NCBI GenBank assembly: GCA_963727415.1
Contig: CAVSGF010000010.1
Location: 248,001 to 312,000 of the forward strand
Source of the DNA: DASQPR01 sp963727415
GTDB lineage: Bacteria > Actinomycetota > Actinomycetes > Mycobacteriales > Micromonosporaceae
Reading direction: 5' to 3'
DNA length: 64,000 nucleotides
A model generated the notes under the pieces. It ran no database searches. It was not told where the DNA came from and worked only from the letters and a program-made list of their open reading frames with translations. Positions 1-8,107 of this stretch are shown here, in pieces (position 1 is the stretch's first letter; each line of letters opens with the position of its first letter). The translations under genes and the position numbers were made by a program.

Positions 1-102
1 GCCTGGTGTGCGACCCGGCCCCACCACGTGAACATCGACCGACTGGTGGTCCGGCCCCTGGCTCAGGCCGCCCAGCACAAGGTGCACCGGGTTTTTGACT
101 GA
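1..102 (+). CDS. SDR family oxidoreductase, C-terminal end (partial)
   Basis: Only the last 33 codons are in the window, ending at TGA. The reading frame gives a tail with HHVNIDRLVVRPLAQAA followed by a short basic end. This matches the substrate-binding C-terminus of YdfG-type short-chain dehydrogenases, where a VNI-(D/E)-x-(L/I)-V-x-RP-x-x-Q signature is typical. The catalytic YxxxK and the Rossmann GxxxGxG lie outside the window. The stop overlaps the TTG start of the next gene by 8 nt, so the two are probably cotranscribed. Substrate unknown. Confidence 0.8.
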   Translation, partial: AWCATRPHHVNIDRLVVRPLAQAAQHKVHRVFD

Positions 103-913
103 TTCCGGCCCTGGTCCCCGCGCGAGGCGGGCGCCCGCGCGCTCCCCGGCCCGGCCGATCGGGGCGGTTACTCGCGGGACCACCAACCCGAACCGGTTGC
201 GGCGAGTGGACCGATGGGTCGCGTACCGGCTCGCCGACGCGTTGCTGGCCGCCGACGATCCGCTGGTGGTCGACCTGGGCTACGGCGCAACACCGATCAC
301 CGCGATCGAGCTGCGCGAGCGGCTGGCCACGGCGGTCCGCCAGGACGTGCGGGTGGTCGGCCTTGAGATCGACCCGGTACGGGTGGCCGAGGCTCAGCCG
401 CTGGCCGAACCGCCTCTGCTGACGTTCGCCCGGGGTGGGTTCGAGCTGGCCGGCCTGCGCCCGGTGGTGGTGCGGGCATTCAACGTCCTCCGGCAGTACG
501 ACGAATCGGCCGTCGCCGCCGCTTGGGAGTCGATGTCGTCGGCCGCCTCGTTCGTCGTCGAGGGCACCTGCGATGAGCTGGGCCGCGTCGCCACGTGGGT
601 GTTACTGGACCGGTCCGGCCCGGTCTCACTGACGGTCGCGGCCCGGCTGGCCTCATTGGAGCGTCCGGCGACGCTGGCCGAGCGGCTGCCCAAGGCCCTG
701 ATTCATCACAATGTGCCGGGATCACCGGTGCATTCATTCCTGGCCGCTCTCGACGACGCGTGGGCGGCGGCCGCGCCTCTCGGTGTGTTCGGCGCACGGC
801 AGCGATGGATTAACACGTGCGCGGCGATCACGAGCGGTGGCTGGCCGGTCCTGGATGGGCGCTCGCGCTGGCGGCTCGGCGAACTCACGGTCGCCTGGTC
901 CGCCGTGGCGTGA
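95..913 (+). CDS. class I SAM-dependent methyltransferase-like protein
   Basis: The 272-residue protein has a SAM-binding motif I near residues 60-66 (DLGYGATP) and a motif II acidic end (GLEIDP) near residue 90, as in class I methyltransferases. The N-terminal region contains an RGTTNPNRLRRVDRW block that I recall as conserved in an actinobacterial family of this type. The start is TTG and overlaps the preceding SDR gene; a later start would remove part of the conserved arginine-rich block, so the early start is kept. The methyl acceptor is unknown. Confidence 0.75.
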   Translation: MTDSGPGPRARRAPARSPARPIGAVTRGTTNPNRLRRVDRWVAYRLADALLAADDPLVVDLGYGATPITAIELRERLATAVRQDVRVVGLEIDPVRVAEAQPLAEPPLLTFARGGFELAGLRPVVVRAFNVLRQYDESAVAAAWESMSSAASFVVEGTCDELGRVATWVLLDRSGPVSLTVAARLASLERPATLAERLPKALIHHNVPGSPVHSFLAALDDAWAAAAPLGVFGARQRWINTCAAITSGGWPVLDGRSRWRLGELTVAWSAVA

Positions 914-1325
914 GCGCGGTCCGGTCGCGGGAGCGTCACCCGTACGCGGTCGCCCTCCGGTACGGCCACGGTCCCAGGCTTTCGGATGACCGTGGCCGTA
1001 ACCCTGAGCGATCATCGCAGCTCACGGCGCCGCCGCTGGTTGCCCGCAAGCCGTATCAGCACGCCGCCTGCGTAGCGTCTCGTACGATTTGGATGATTTG
1101 CCGATAGTCGGTGACTTCTACGACACTGGTCGGTGCTTCCACAACACTGCTTCCACGACACGCGATCGTCGCGCCGGCCCCCAGCCGCGGCTTGTCAGCG
1201 AGGCACCGAACGGGTCTGCCCTCACGGGCGTGGCGTGCCTAGGCTAGATGCGGGCGACGGAGTCAGCGTGGGATTGACGACGGTGACATCGGGGTATTTC
1301 AGGAGGGTCTTTCAGGAGGGACACA
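914..1325. other. 412-nt intergenic region, no gene seen
   Basis: No frame here has convincing codon bias or a recognisable product. It holds three imperfect copies of a (G)CTTCYACRACACT element at 1113-1127, 1135-1148 and 1149-1161, and the doubled Shine-Dalgarno described separately. It probably carries the promoter of the downstream mycothiol-dependent enzyme. Confidence 0.5.
1297..1320 (+). promoter_or_regulatory. tandemly duplicated Shine-Dalgarno
   Basis: An 11-nt segment TTTCAGGAGGG occurs twice with a 13-nt period (1297-1307 and 1310-1320). The second AGGAGGG sits 5 nt before the ATG at 1326, at normal distance; the first is 18 nt away and cannot serve that start directly. Confidence 0.8.
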
Positions 1326-2108
1326 ATGGCACGGCTTCACGGCACCAAGGACATATGGCTCGCGTCACTGCGCGACGACGGCGGCACGTTCCGCGCCGCC
1401 GTGGCCGAGGCCGACATGGGCAGCCCGGTCCCGTCCTGCCCCGACTGGGACGTGGCGGCTCTGGTGCACCACCTGGGCAGCGTGTACCGGTTCGTGCACG
1501 CGCATGTGCCTCGGGCGGTCACCACGAGGCCGGACAAGTCCCGGCTTGACTTCGAGGCCGAACCCCGGGCCGCGGACTTGCTGGACTGGTGGGACCGGGA
1601 ATATGCGGGACTGCTGCGCACCTTCGATGTGCTGAACCCGGAGATGGCGGCCTGGAACTGGGCGCCGCAGAGCAAGCGCGTGGCGTTCTGGCAGCGCCGG
1701 ATGGCACATGAGACCGCGGTGCACCGGTGGGACGCGCAGATGGCGATGGGCCACGCCGAGCCGATCGAGACCAAACTCGCCGCCGATGGTGTCGCCGAAG
1801 TGCTGGACACCTGGCTGCCGGCCGGCCGGCGGCTATTCCCGGCGGCGCGTGAGTCGGCCTCACTGCCGACCGGGATGGTGGCCTTGCACGCCACCGACAT
1901 CGAGCACGTCTGGCACGTGCGGCTGCGTGGCGAGGGCATCGCCCTGCTGGACACCGAGACCATCTTCGACCACGACGAGCCCCCGGCCCGGGTGGTGGCC
2001 GCCGGTTCGGCCAGCGATCTGATGCTTGCCCTCTACGGTCGGATCGGCTTCGACGTGCTCGACGTGACCGGCGACGAGTCGCTGCTCATGGCCATGCGGG
2101 TCGGCTGA
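1326..2108 (+). CDS. maleylpyruvate isomerase family mycothiol-dependent enzyme
   Basis: The 260-residue protein begins with the MDMPI/DinB-like four-helix domain, including the CPDWDVAALVHHLG segment (residues 38-51) that in this family supplies one metal-binding histidine; further histidines follow near residue 120 (AHETAVHRWDA). The C-terminal ~90 residues form the usual small domain. Members use mycothiol as cofactor or transfer mycothiol to a substrate; only the maleylpyruvate isomerase reaction is established for the founding member, so the substrate is unknown here. The start is fixed by a strong AGGAGGG. It stands alone. Confidence 0.85.
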   Translation: MARLHGTKDIWLASLRDDGGTFRAAVAEADMGSPVPSCPDWDVAALVHHLGSVYRFVHAHVPRAVTTRPDKSRLDFEAEPRAADLLDWWDREYAGLLRTFDVLNPEMAAWNWAPQSKRVAFWQRRMAHETAVHRWDAQMAMGHAEPIETKLAADGVAEVLDTWLPAGRRLFPAARESASLPTGMVALHATDIEHVWHVRLRGEGIALLDTETIFDHDEPPARVVAAGSASDLMLALYGRIGFDVLDVTGDESLLMAMRVG

Positions 2109-2211
2109 GGCGGTACGCAGCCGCGTAGTCGCCGGCATGGTCACTAATCAGCGTGAGGTGTTCCCGGTCGACGGTCCTGGACCAATCGTGGGTGGCCACC
2201 AGCCGGGCGGC

Positions 2212-3048
2212 TCAGCTGTCGAGGCCCAGCATCAGCTGTGGCGTCGGAATGACGTGGTCCGGCCGGATCGGCCGAACCGCGGTACCGATCGCGAAGAACT
2301 CGGTCGTGTGCGATCCCCAGGTGTGATTGCGCTGCGACAGGGACACCCCGACGATGCCCTCGGCGCCGAGAGCCTCGGCCTCCTTCTGCATCCGTGCCAT
2401 GGCAAGCTCCCGCGCGTCGTAGAGCGCCTGAGTGAACTGCGGCAACTCAGTGTTCTGCCCCATGTTGGACAGAATGTTGCCGAAGGTCCGGTGCGCCACG
2501 TGGTAGACGCACGTGCCCATGGTCATTCCCAGGGGTGCGTACCCGGCCTGCAGCAACGTCCAGAAGTCCTGGCCGGACAGGTCCGAGGTGAACGGATGGC
2601 CGGCGTCGTTGCGCCACGTCGTCACGCCATGCGGGGCCGTCGCCGGGTCGGCCTTGACCGCTGTTCCGACCGCGAGGAACTCGGCCGCGTCCGAACCCCA
2701 CTCCTTGAACTCGACCTCGAGCCGGACCCCGACGATGCCGTCGGCGCCGAGCACGTCGGCCTCCGCCTGCATACGGGTCATCGCCAGTTCCCGGGCGTGG
2801 TACATGGCCTGGGAGAGCACCGACAGCTCCTGGTTCTTGCCCCACCGGCTCATCTGAAAGCCACAGTGGTAGACCGAGCTGCCGAGCACCAGGCCTAGCG
2901 GGGTGAATCCGGCCTGCTTGACCAGCAGAAACTCGTTGACGGTGAGGTCCGAGGTGAAAATGGTTCCGGGCTTGCCCGGGCGCAACTCGGCCAGTCGGCT
3001 CATCGCGTCGGCGGGCAATCCCAGCGCCGCTGGATCGGTCTGCGTCAT
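2212..3048 (-). CDS. tandem heavy-metal-binding (YbjQ-like) domain protein
   Basis: The 278-residue protein consists of two similar halves (about residues 25-130 and 150-260). Each half has an FTSDL(T/S) start, a G-x-x-x-G-(S/T)-(S/C)-VYH segment, a long helix ending in ELAM(T/A)RM, GADGIVGV or GAEGIVGV, and an AVGTAV or AIGTAV end, the pattern of the YbjQ/DUF74 fold. YbjQ itself forms pentamers of unproven function, and metal binding is a family label only. It is the last gene of a three-gene operon, 58 nt after another tandem-YbjQ gene. No signal peptide or membrane segment is seen. Confidence 0.75.
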   Translation of the reverse strand: MTQTDPAALGLPADAMSRLAELRPGKPGTIFTSDLTVNEFLLVKQAGFTPLGLVLGSSVYHCGFQMSRWGKNQELSVLSQAMYHARELAMTRMQAEADVLGADGIVGVRLEVEFKEWGSDAAEFLAVGTAVKADPATAPHGVTTWRNDAGHPFTSDLSGQDFWTLLQAGYAPLGMTMGTCVYHVAHRTFGNILSNMGQNTELPQFTQALYDARELAMARMQKEAEALGAEGIVGVSLSQRNHTWGSHTTEFFAIGTAVRPIRPDHVIPTPQLMLGLDS

Positions 3049-3106
3049 CGGGTCCCCTTGTCTGAAGTCATGTCTGGCCGGATCACTGGGTTGGCCGGTG
3101 ATCGCA

Positions 3107-4126
3107 TCAGCGAAGCTGTTTCGGAGGCTTGTTCAGGCGAAGCATCTGCAACGGCGCCGGCACGCCGGAGGGCGCCCGCCCGCTCGGATCGATCGGGGTG
3201 ATAGCGGTGCCGAACACGAACGCATCGGCGAGGTGATCGCGCAGTTCTCCGCCGTACTGGCACCTGGCCTCGAACACCGACAGGCGCATGTCCTGCAGCA
3301 CCACACTGTGGCCGCCGCGCTTGGCCGCGTCCTTGGCCAGCGAGTCACGCGCGCCGGCGCGCGCCGAGTTCACCAGTTCGGTCAGACCGGTGACCTCGGC
3401 GTTACGCCAGGACCCCATCTGGTACGCCTGGGTCCAGTCATCGTGCCGGATCATCGCTCCGACACCCATCACCAGGTCCACCGGTACCCAGCCGGCCCGT
3501 AGCAGCTTGGCGAAGTCCTGGCCGGACAGATCGGAGGTGAACGGGTGCCGGGGACGCTTCGGCCCGTCGGCCCGGACGGCGGTGCCCATCGCGCCGAACT
3601 CCACTCCGTTGCCGTAGAAGTTGCGCAGCGTCAGCCGTACCCCGACCACGCCGTCGCCGCCGAGCCCGTGGCACTCGGCTCGCATCCGCTCGACCGCCCG
3701 GTGACGGGCCTGTTCGAGCAGCCCTCGGACGGATGGCACGTCGTACACTCGCGCACCGTACTGGCCACCGAACCCCCGCCCGGTGAAGCCGCCGGAGTTG
3801 AACACGGTCGGCCCGATCCGCCCACCGCGGTAGGCGCCGCCGTACCCGCATCCGGTGTAAGACCAGCCGACGTTGTAAACGGCGCTACCCATCACCTGAC
3901 CGACCGGCGAGAACCCGACCGAGCGGATCGCGGCGAACTCGCCGGTGGTCAGGTTTGACGTGAAGGATCCGGACTCGCCCGCGTCGGCCCGCTGGCGCTG
4001 CTCGGCTATCCGCCACTGGGCCTGCAATGGCAGCCGCCCGGCCGCGATCTCGTTGGCGCTCGCGACCGCGATCTGCTCGGGCGCCGCGTCCGGGACAAGG
4101 CCGCCGGGACGGTTGGCTCCCGTCAT
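3107..4126 (-). CDS. tandem YbjQ-like domain protein with Gly/Tyr-rich insert
   Basis: The 339-residue protein has two YbjQ-like units (about residues 50-200 and 215-320) with FTSNLT and FTSDLS starts, GDGVVGVRL and AMGTAVRAD in unit one, and VFGTAITP closing unit two. Unit one carries a Gly/Tyr/Arg-rich insert (GYGGAYRGGRIG and GFTGRGFGGQYG) absent from the neighbour. Start ATG at 4126 overlaps the TGA of the upstream gene (ATGA), which argues against longer in-frame starts. The last residues are basic. Cytoplasmic as far as visible; function unknown. Confidence 0.72.
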   Translation of the reverse strand: MTGANRPGGLVPDAAPEQIAVASANEIAAGRLPLQAQWRIAEQRQRADAGESGSFTSNLTTGEFAAIRSVGFSPVGQVMGSAVYNVGWSYTGCGYGGAYRGGRIGPTVFNSGGFTGRGFGGQYGARVYDVPSVRGLLEQARHRAVERMRAECHGLGGDGVVGVRLTLRNFYGNGVEFGAMGTAVRADGPKRPRHPFTSDLSGQDFAKLLRAGWVPVDLVMGVGAMIRHDDWTQAYQMGSWRNAEVTGLTELVNSARAGARDSLAKDAAKRGGHSVVLQDMRLSVFEARCQYGGELRDHLADAFVFGTAITPIDPSGRAPSGVPAPLQMLRLNKPPKQLR

Positions 4127-4554
4127 GCCGTGGTGATCCGGGCAAGAGCCGCGGCGGCGGCCGCGTTGGTGGTCGCGAGCCCGGCCAGCTCGGCCGCCAT
4201 CGCGGCGGACCACTCATCGACGGTCACCGTCTTCGTGGACATCACCACACCGCCCGAGGCGTGCCGGATGCTCGCCGCGACCGGCCTGCCGAACTCGGCG
4301 CGTTCAAGATCGTAGCGACGGTCGCCGAGGTCGACCGATACGCCCAGCACGGCCGGCTCGGAACGCCCCGACAACCGCGCCTTGATCTTCCCTTCGCGGC
4401 GTACCTCGACGATCTCGCCGGGAAGCGCGGCGGACAGGACATTGAGCAGAAAACCGGCATACAGCGACAGGTCATCGCTGTGCTTTCGCAGGGCGGCCGC
4501 CAGCATCTCCAGGTCCAGGTAGGACGACGGCGGTTGGTCTTGCCCCGTGCTCAT
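4123..4554 (-). CDS. conserved hypothetical protein, first gene of YbjQ operon
   Basis: The 143-residue protein starts at an ATG with AAGGAG 6-7 nt upstream. It has an N-terminal helical part (residues 12-45), a beta-rich middle with basic residues (VEVRREGKIKARL), and an Ala-rich C-terminus. I do not recognise the family. Its stop overlaps the start of the tandem-YbjQ gene by 4 nt, so it is translationally coupled to that gene and probably acts with it. Confidence 0.65.
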   Translation of the reverse strand: MSTGQDQPPSSYLDLEMLAAALRKHSDDLSLYAGFLLNVLSAALPGEIVEVRREGKIKARLSGRSEPAVLGVSVDLGDRRYDLERAEFGRPVAASIRHASGGVVMSTKTVTVDEWSAAMAAELAGLATTNAAAAAALARITTA

Positions 4555-4609
4555 CGCTCTCCTTCATCTTGGCGCGGCTTCATGTTGTCGCGGCGGCGTC
4601 CCCGCCAAT

Positions 4610-5419
4610 CTAGCCCGATTCCGCAATGCCGGCCGTCGGCGGGGCGGCCAGAGGATCGAGGATCCGCCGCGCCAGCAGCGTGCCACCCGCGACCGCGGCC
4701 GGCATGACCAGCACCGCGCCGAGCGGGATCAGGAAACAGGCGAACACCGCGGCGCCGAACCCGACGGCCAGCGGACGGTGCTGCCTGAGTATCCGGCGAC
4801 GATCGGCAAGCCGCAGGCCACGCCGCGTGAACGGTACGCCGACCAGCTCGATTGCCAGGAACCAGCCGCCGAACAGAGCGCCGATCACCGGTACCACGGT
4901 CTGACCCACACCGGGGATGAACCCGGCCACGAACAGCGGGATCCCCACGGCGGCGGACAAGGCGATCAGCCGGATCGATTCGGTTATCCCACGCCACATC
5001 TCCGACCAGAACGGCAGACTGACGGCGTTCCCGGCGCCACCTAGCTGACGCTCCACCCGCTCGGAGATCTTCTCGTAGAACGGCTCACCGATCGCCAGCG
5101 TGATGGAGGTGAAGGTGACGATGGCGACCAGGCCGCACACGCCCACGATGCCTATGCCCGCCACGAGGCGCACCGTGTCGCGTACGTCCGCGGTCCAGCC
5201 ATCGGCGAACCAGGTCACCGCGCTGGCCAGGTCGGAAATGAAGTAGATCACCGTCACCAGCACGGCGACGATCAGAATGCCGGAGATCAGCGCCGGGACG
5301 ACGCCGAGGAGCAGCAATCCTGGACTCCGGCCGTACATGGCCAGGCCCCGGCCAAGCAGGCCGATGCCGGTGACGAACTGCTTACCGGCGCTGATCGGCC
5401 GGCCCACGGCGGATGCCAT
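4610..5419 (-). CDS. EI24 domain (CysZ-like) membrane protein
   Basis: The 269-residue protein matches the EI24/CysZ family: several hydrophobic segments at about residues 35-65, 88-110, 150-185 and 218-250, with the conserved IGEPFYEKI segment and a GFIPGVGQTVVPVIGA loop between helices. CysZ in enterobacteria is a sulfate permease; actinobacterial EI24 proteins have no established substrate. The gene is monocistronic with its own near-start -10 box. Confidence 0.8.
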   Translation of the reverse strand: MASAVGRPISAGKQFVTGIGLLGRGLAMYGRSPGLLLLGVVPALISGILIVAVLVTVIYFISDLASAVTWFADGWTADVRDTVRLVAGIGIVGVCGLVAIVTFTSITLAIGEPFYEKISERVERQLGGAGNAVSLPFWSEMWRGITESIRLIALSAAVGIPLFVAGFIPGVGQTVVPVIGALFGGWFLAIELVGVPFTRRGLRLADRRRILRQHRPLAVGFGAAVFACFLIPLGAVLVMPAAVAGGTLLARRILDPLAAPPTAGIAESG

Positions 5420-5427
5420 GGTCGATG

Positions 5428-5433
5428 AGCCTA
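5428..5433 (-). promoter_or_regulatory. -10 box of EI24 gene, leaderless
   Basis: TAGGCT on the minus strand lies 8 nt before the ATG at 5419, so transcription should begin at or within 1-2 nt of the start codon. Confidence 0.55.
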
Positions 5434-5475
5434 GTTCGTACTACCGATCGGCGCTCTGCGGTGATCGGGGGCCGG

Positions 5476-6213
5476 TCAGTCGACCAGCCGGATCCGCACT
5501 CGCCGGTTGGCCTTGCCCTTGCTCTCCACCTTCACCACGGCGACCTTGCCGACCTGGGCGGTCGACGCGACGTGCGTGCCACCGTCGGCCTGGACGTCGA
5601 GCCCGTTGATGTCGACGATCCGGATCTCTTCCTCGTCGGCCGGGATCAGGTTGCTCTGAGTCCGGATGATGTCCGGCAGCGCCAACGCGTCGGCCCGGGG
5701 CAGCACCTTGACACTCACCGTGCGGTCGGCCACCACCTCGGCGTTGACCAGTTCCTCCAAGCGAGCCTTGAAGTCGCTCGGCACCTCGGGCAGGTTGAAA
5801 TCCATGCGGGCCTCGCCGGCTTCCATATTGCCGCCGGTGACCAGTGCGCCGAAGTCCCGGAACACCACCCCGCACAGCACGTGCAGCCCCGAATGGGTGC
5901 GCATCAGCAGCGTCCGCCGGGTGTCCTCGACAGCACCGGTGACTTCGGTGCCGGCCGGCGGGATCGGGTCGCCGGGCTCCGGGATGAGGTACAGATCATC
6001 GCCCTTGCGGGTGCCCACAATGCGGGTTTGGACACCGTTCCACAGCAGCACTCCGTGGTCCGGTGGCTGCCCTCCGCCGCCCGGGTAGAACGCGGACTTG
6101 TCCAGGACGATGCCCTGCTCGGCATCGCTCGCAAGCACCGTGCATTGCCACTCGCGGAGAGTTGGATCGGCCAGATCGAGCCGGTACGTTCGCCCGTGGT
6201 GAGTCACACCCAT
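5476..6213 (-). CDS. alaX: alanyl-tRNA editing protein AlaX
   Basis: The 245-residue protein is a free-standing homologue of the AlaRS editing domain, which hydrolyses Ser- or Gly-mischarged tRNA-Ala. The N-terminal AFYPGGGGQPPDHG block (41-54) and the HxxxH zinc site (H107, H111 in MRTHSGLHVL) are present. The second zinc motif, normally CxxxH, reads DGGTHV (D210, H214), so aspartate replaces the cysteine ligand. Length fits the AlaX class that keeps the C-terminal extension. Monocistronic with a near-start -10 box. Confidence 0.85.
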   Translation of the reverse strand: MGVTHHGRTYRLDLADPTLREWQCTVLASDAEQGIVLDKSAFYPGGGGQPPDHGVLLWNGVQTRIVGTRKGDDLYLIPEPGDPIPPAGTEVTGAVEDTRRTLLMRTHSGLHVLCGVVFRDFGALVTGGNMEAGEARMDFNLPEVPSDFKARLEELVNAEVVADRTVSVKVLPRADALALPDIIRTQSNLIPADEEEIRIVDINGLDVQADGGTHVASTAQVGKVAVVKVESKGKANRRVRIRLVD

Positions 6214-6219
6214 AGGGCC

Positions 6220-6225
6220 ACCCTA
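6220..6225 (-). promoter_or_regulatory. -10 box of alaX, leaderless
   Basis: TAGGGT on the minus strand ends 6 nt before the ATG at 6213. Confidence 0.5.
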
Positions 6226-6230
6226 GCGGC

Positions 6231-7124
6231 TCACCAATCGGCGTTGAGGAACCCCGCTATCCGCTGCCGCAGATCGGCGCGCTGGGTCCACAGCACGCCC
6301 GGTTTGTCGTACAGGTGCAGCGTGGCGTTCGGGAGCGTGGCGGCGAGGTCCTCTGCCACGGCGGCCGGGTGCAGGACATCGCCATGGCACCCGATGACCA
6401 GCACCGGCGCCCGGACCGACCGCAGTTCCGATCGGTCGGCGACGGCGACCTGATCCGGCAACCCGGCCAGCCCGGGACCGAGGCCGTGGCTCATCAACTG
6501 GTCGATCCGCTGCCGCAAGAACGACCAGGCGGCCGGCGAGTGGCGCGCAGTCGGTGGGATCTCCTCTTCGAGCGCTTCGGCCACCGCAGCGGCGTTCCCG
6601 TCGTCGAGCGCGGCGAGCAGCGCGCCCAGGCGCTCCCGGGCCGCGAGAGGCCGGGGCACGTCAAGCACAGCCGGCAGGAACATCACCACGCGGTCGAAGC
6701 GATCCGGGCTCTCGGCGAGCAGCCGGCACAGCGCTCCCGCGCCCAGGCTGACGCCGAGCGCTCGGGTGGACCCGGTCAGGTCGGCGACCGCGCGAAGATC
6801 ACGGGCAAGGTCGGCGTAGGTCCACGGGCCGTCCGGCGCATCCGATTCGCCGTGCCCCCGGAACTGGAAGAACACCCGCCGGCCACGCACCGCGCTGCCC
6901 AGGGGCCGAGTCTCTGCGATGCCGTTGCCGAGGCCGTGAGCGAACACCGTTACCGGATCGCCCCCGCCGGTGATCAGGTACTCCAGGGCAACGCCGTGAG
7001 GAGTGGCCAGCCGCGCCGTGGCCGGCTGCGGCAGCGTCGGGCGGCCGGAATGCGGGCCGGTGGGGCCGGGGCCGATGGTGTTCGGCCCGCTTGCCGGTGG
7101 CGGTGGCCAGCGGAAGTCTCTCAC
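6231..7124 (-). CDS. alpha/beta hydrolase
   Basis: The 297-residue protein has the oxyanion HG (AHGLGNG, 62-68), the nucleophile elbow GVSLGAG (S126) and a likely acidic residue in GCHGDVLHP near residue 250. The usual catalytic histidine near the C-terminus is not obvious: the equivalent segment reads DKPGVLWTQRADLR. It may be inactive or use another residue. The start is GTG at 7124, overlapping the DUF2516 stop (GTGA); longer in-frame starts would run far into that gene. The first ~35 residues are Pro/Gly-rich. Confidence 0.75.
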   Translation of the reverse strand: MRDFRWPPPPASGPNTIGPGPTGPHSGRPTLPQPATARLATPHGVALEYLITGGGDPVTVFAHGLGNGIAETRPLGSAVRGRRVFFQFRGHGESDAPDGPWTYADLARDLRAVADLTGSTRALGVSLGAGALCRLLAESPDRFDRVVMFLPAVLDVPRPLAARERLGALLAALDDGNAAAVAEALEEEIPPTARHSPAAWSFLRQRIDQLMSHGLGPGLAGLPDQVAVADRSELRSVRAPVLVIGCHGDVLHPAAVAEDLAATLPNATLHLYDKPGVLWTQRADLRQRIAGFLNADW

Positions 7125-7438
7125 CAGCCTCCGCGTCCGTTCAGCACGTCCCGGATGGCCGGCCGGACATCGAGCAGGTAAACCGCCGGCACCACCACGG
7201 CGATAATCGCCCAGAAGGTACCGAGCGGGCTGACCGCGATCAGCCCGGTCCAGACGAGAGCGCCAGCCGTCATCAGGACCCACATCGCCTTGGTGGCGTT
7301 GCCGACGGCCGGGAACGCGTCCCGCCGCCGGGTGGCGCAGTGCACGAAGGCCACCAGCTCGATGATCAGTACGATCCCGACCAACGCGAGCCAGTACCAG
7401 TACGTGACGTCGGTGTAGAAGATCGGCGCGCTTGCCAT
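7121..7438 (-). CDS. DUF2516 family membrane protein
   Basis: The 105-residue protein has three hydrophobic stretches (about 14-35, 48-68, 72-92) and matches the actinobacterial DUF2516 family (Rv0476 type). It lies downstream of hbhA- and XRE-type genes, the order found in mycobacteria, and is coupled by GTGA overlap to the hydrolase gene. Function unknown. Confidence 0.8.
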   Translation of the reverse strand: MASAPIFYTDVTYWYWLALVGIVLIIELVAFVHCATRRRDAFPAVGNATKAMWVLMTAGALVWTGLIAVSPLGTFWAIIAVVVPAVYLLDVRPAIRDVLNGRGGW

Positions 7439-7445
7439 GTCACCT

Positions 7446-7451
7446 AGCTTA
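7446..7451 (-). promoter_or_regulatory. -10 box of DUF2516 gene, leaderless
   Basis: TAAGCT on the minus strand lies 7 nt before the ATG at 7438, separating this gene pair from the hbhA operon. Confidence 0.45.
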
Positions 7452-7579
7452 GCTTGATCTTTAACCTGGGCGGCCGCGCTGGAGTCGTGACCCCACCGCC
7501 GACCCGCGATGTACTTACCCGTAGCGGCCCGGACCGGGTCGGGTCCGAGCCGCTGCGGTGCTGCGTAATGAGTTCTTAC

Positions 7580-8107
7580 TTACTTGGCGTCGTCCTTGGC
7601 AGCCGGCTTGGCGTCACTCTTGCGGGCACGCGCGGCCGGCTTCTTGGTGGATGCCGCCTTCGGTGCCGGGGTCTCCGTCGGGGCCGGCTCGATCACCTCG
7701 GCCTTGATCGGACCGTCGTTGCCCGGTCCCGGCATGCTGCGGCCGACGACTACCTCGCCGCGGGCCACCAGATCGGCGTAGACCGAGGCCGCCCGCTCCT
7801 GCGCGGCCTGCGCCTGAGTCAGCAGCGTCTGGGCGTTGCGCTTGGCCGACTCGCGGAGCCTGTCGGCGTCGGTGTCGACCACGCGCTGGCGCAGCTCGGC
7901 GACCAATGACGGCACCTCGGCAACCTTCGCGGTGACCTTCTCCTGCAGTGTGTTCACCCGACCGGGGATCTGGTCGGACAGCGTGTTGACCCGCTCCTGC
8001 CAGACGGCCATCTTCTCAGGCAGCTTGCGCAGGCGCTCGATGGCGATGTCACTGGCACCGGCGGCGGCGTACAGCGGAGCCGGGATCTTGTTCTCGTTCT
8101 TCGGCAT
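7580..8107 (-). CDS. HbhA-like heparin-binding hemagglutinin homologue
   Basis: The 175-residue protein is helical over residues 8-120 (coiled-coil, with repeated Q/E/K heptads) and ends in a Lys/Ala/Pro tail (about 148-175), the architecture of mycobacterial HbhA, whose lysine-rich tail binds heparan sulfate. No signal peptide is seen, as in HbhA. The start overlaps the XRE stop by one base (TAATG) with GGAG just upstream, so both are one operon. Adhesin function is not implied for a non-pathogen; related proteins affect cell-surface or lipid-inclusion organisation. Confidence 0.7.
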   Translation of the reverse strand: MPKNENKIPAPLYAAAGASDIAIERLRKLPEKMAVWQERVNTLSDQIPGRVNTLQEKVTAKVAEVPSLVAELRQRVVDTDADRLRESAKRNAQTLLTQAQAAQERAASVYADLVARGEVVVGRSMPGPGNDGPIKAEVIEPAPTETPAPKAASTKKPAARARKSDAKPAAKDDAK

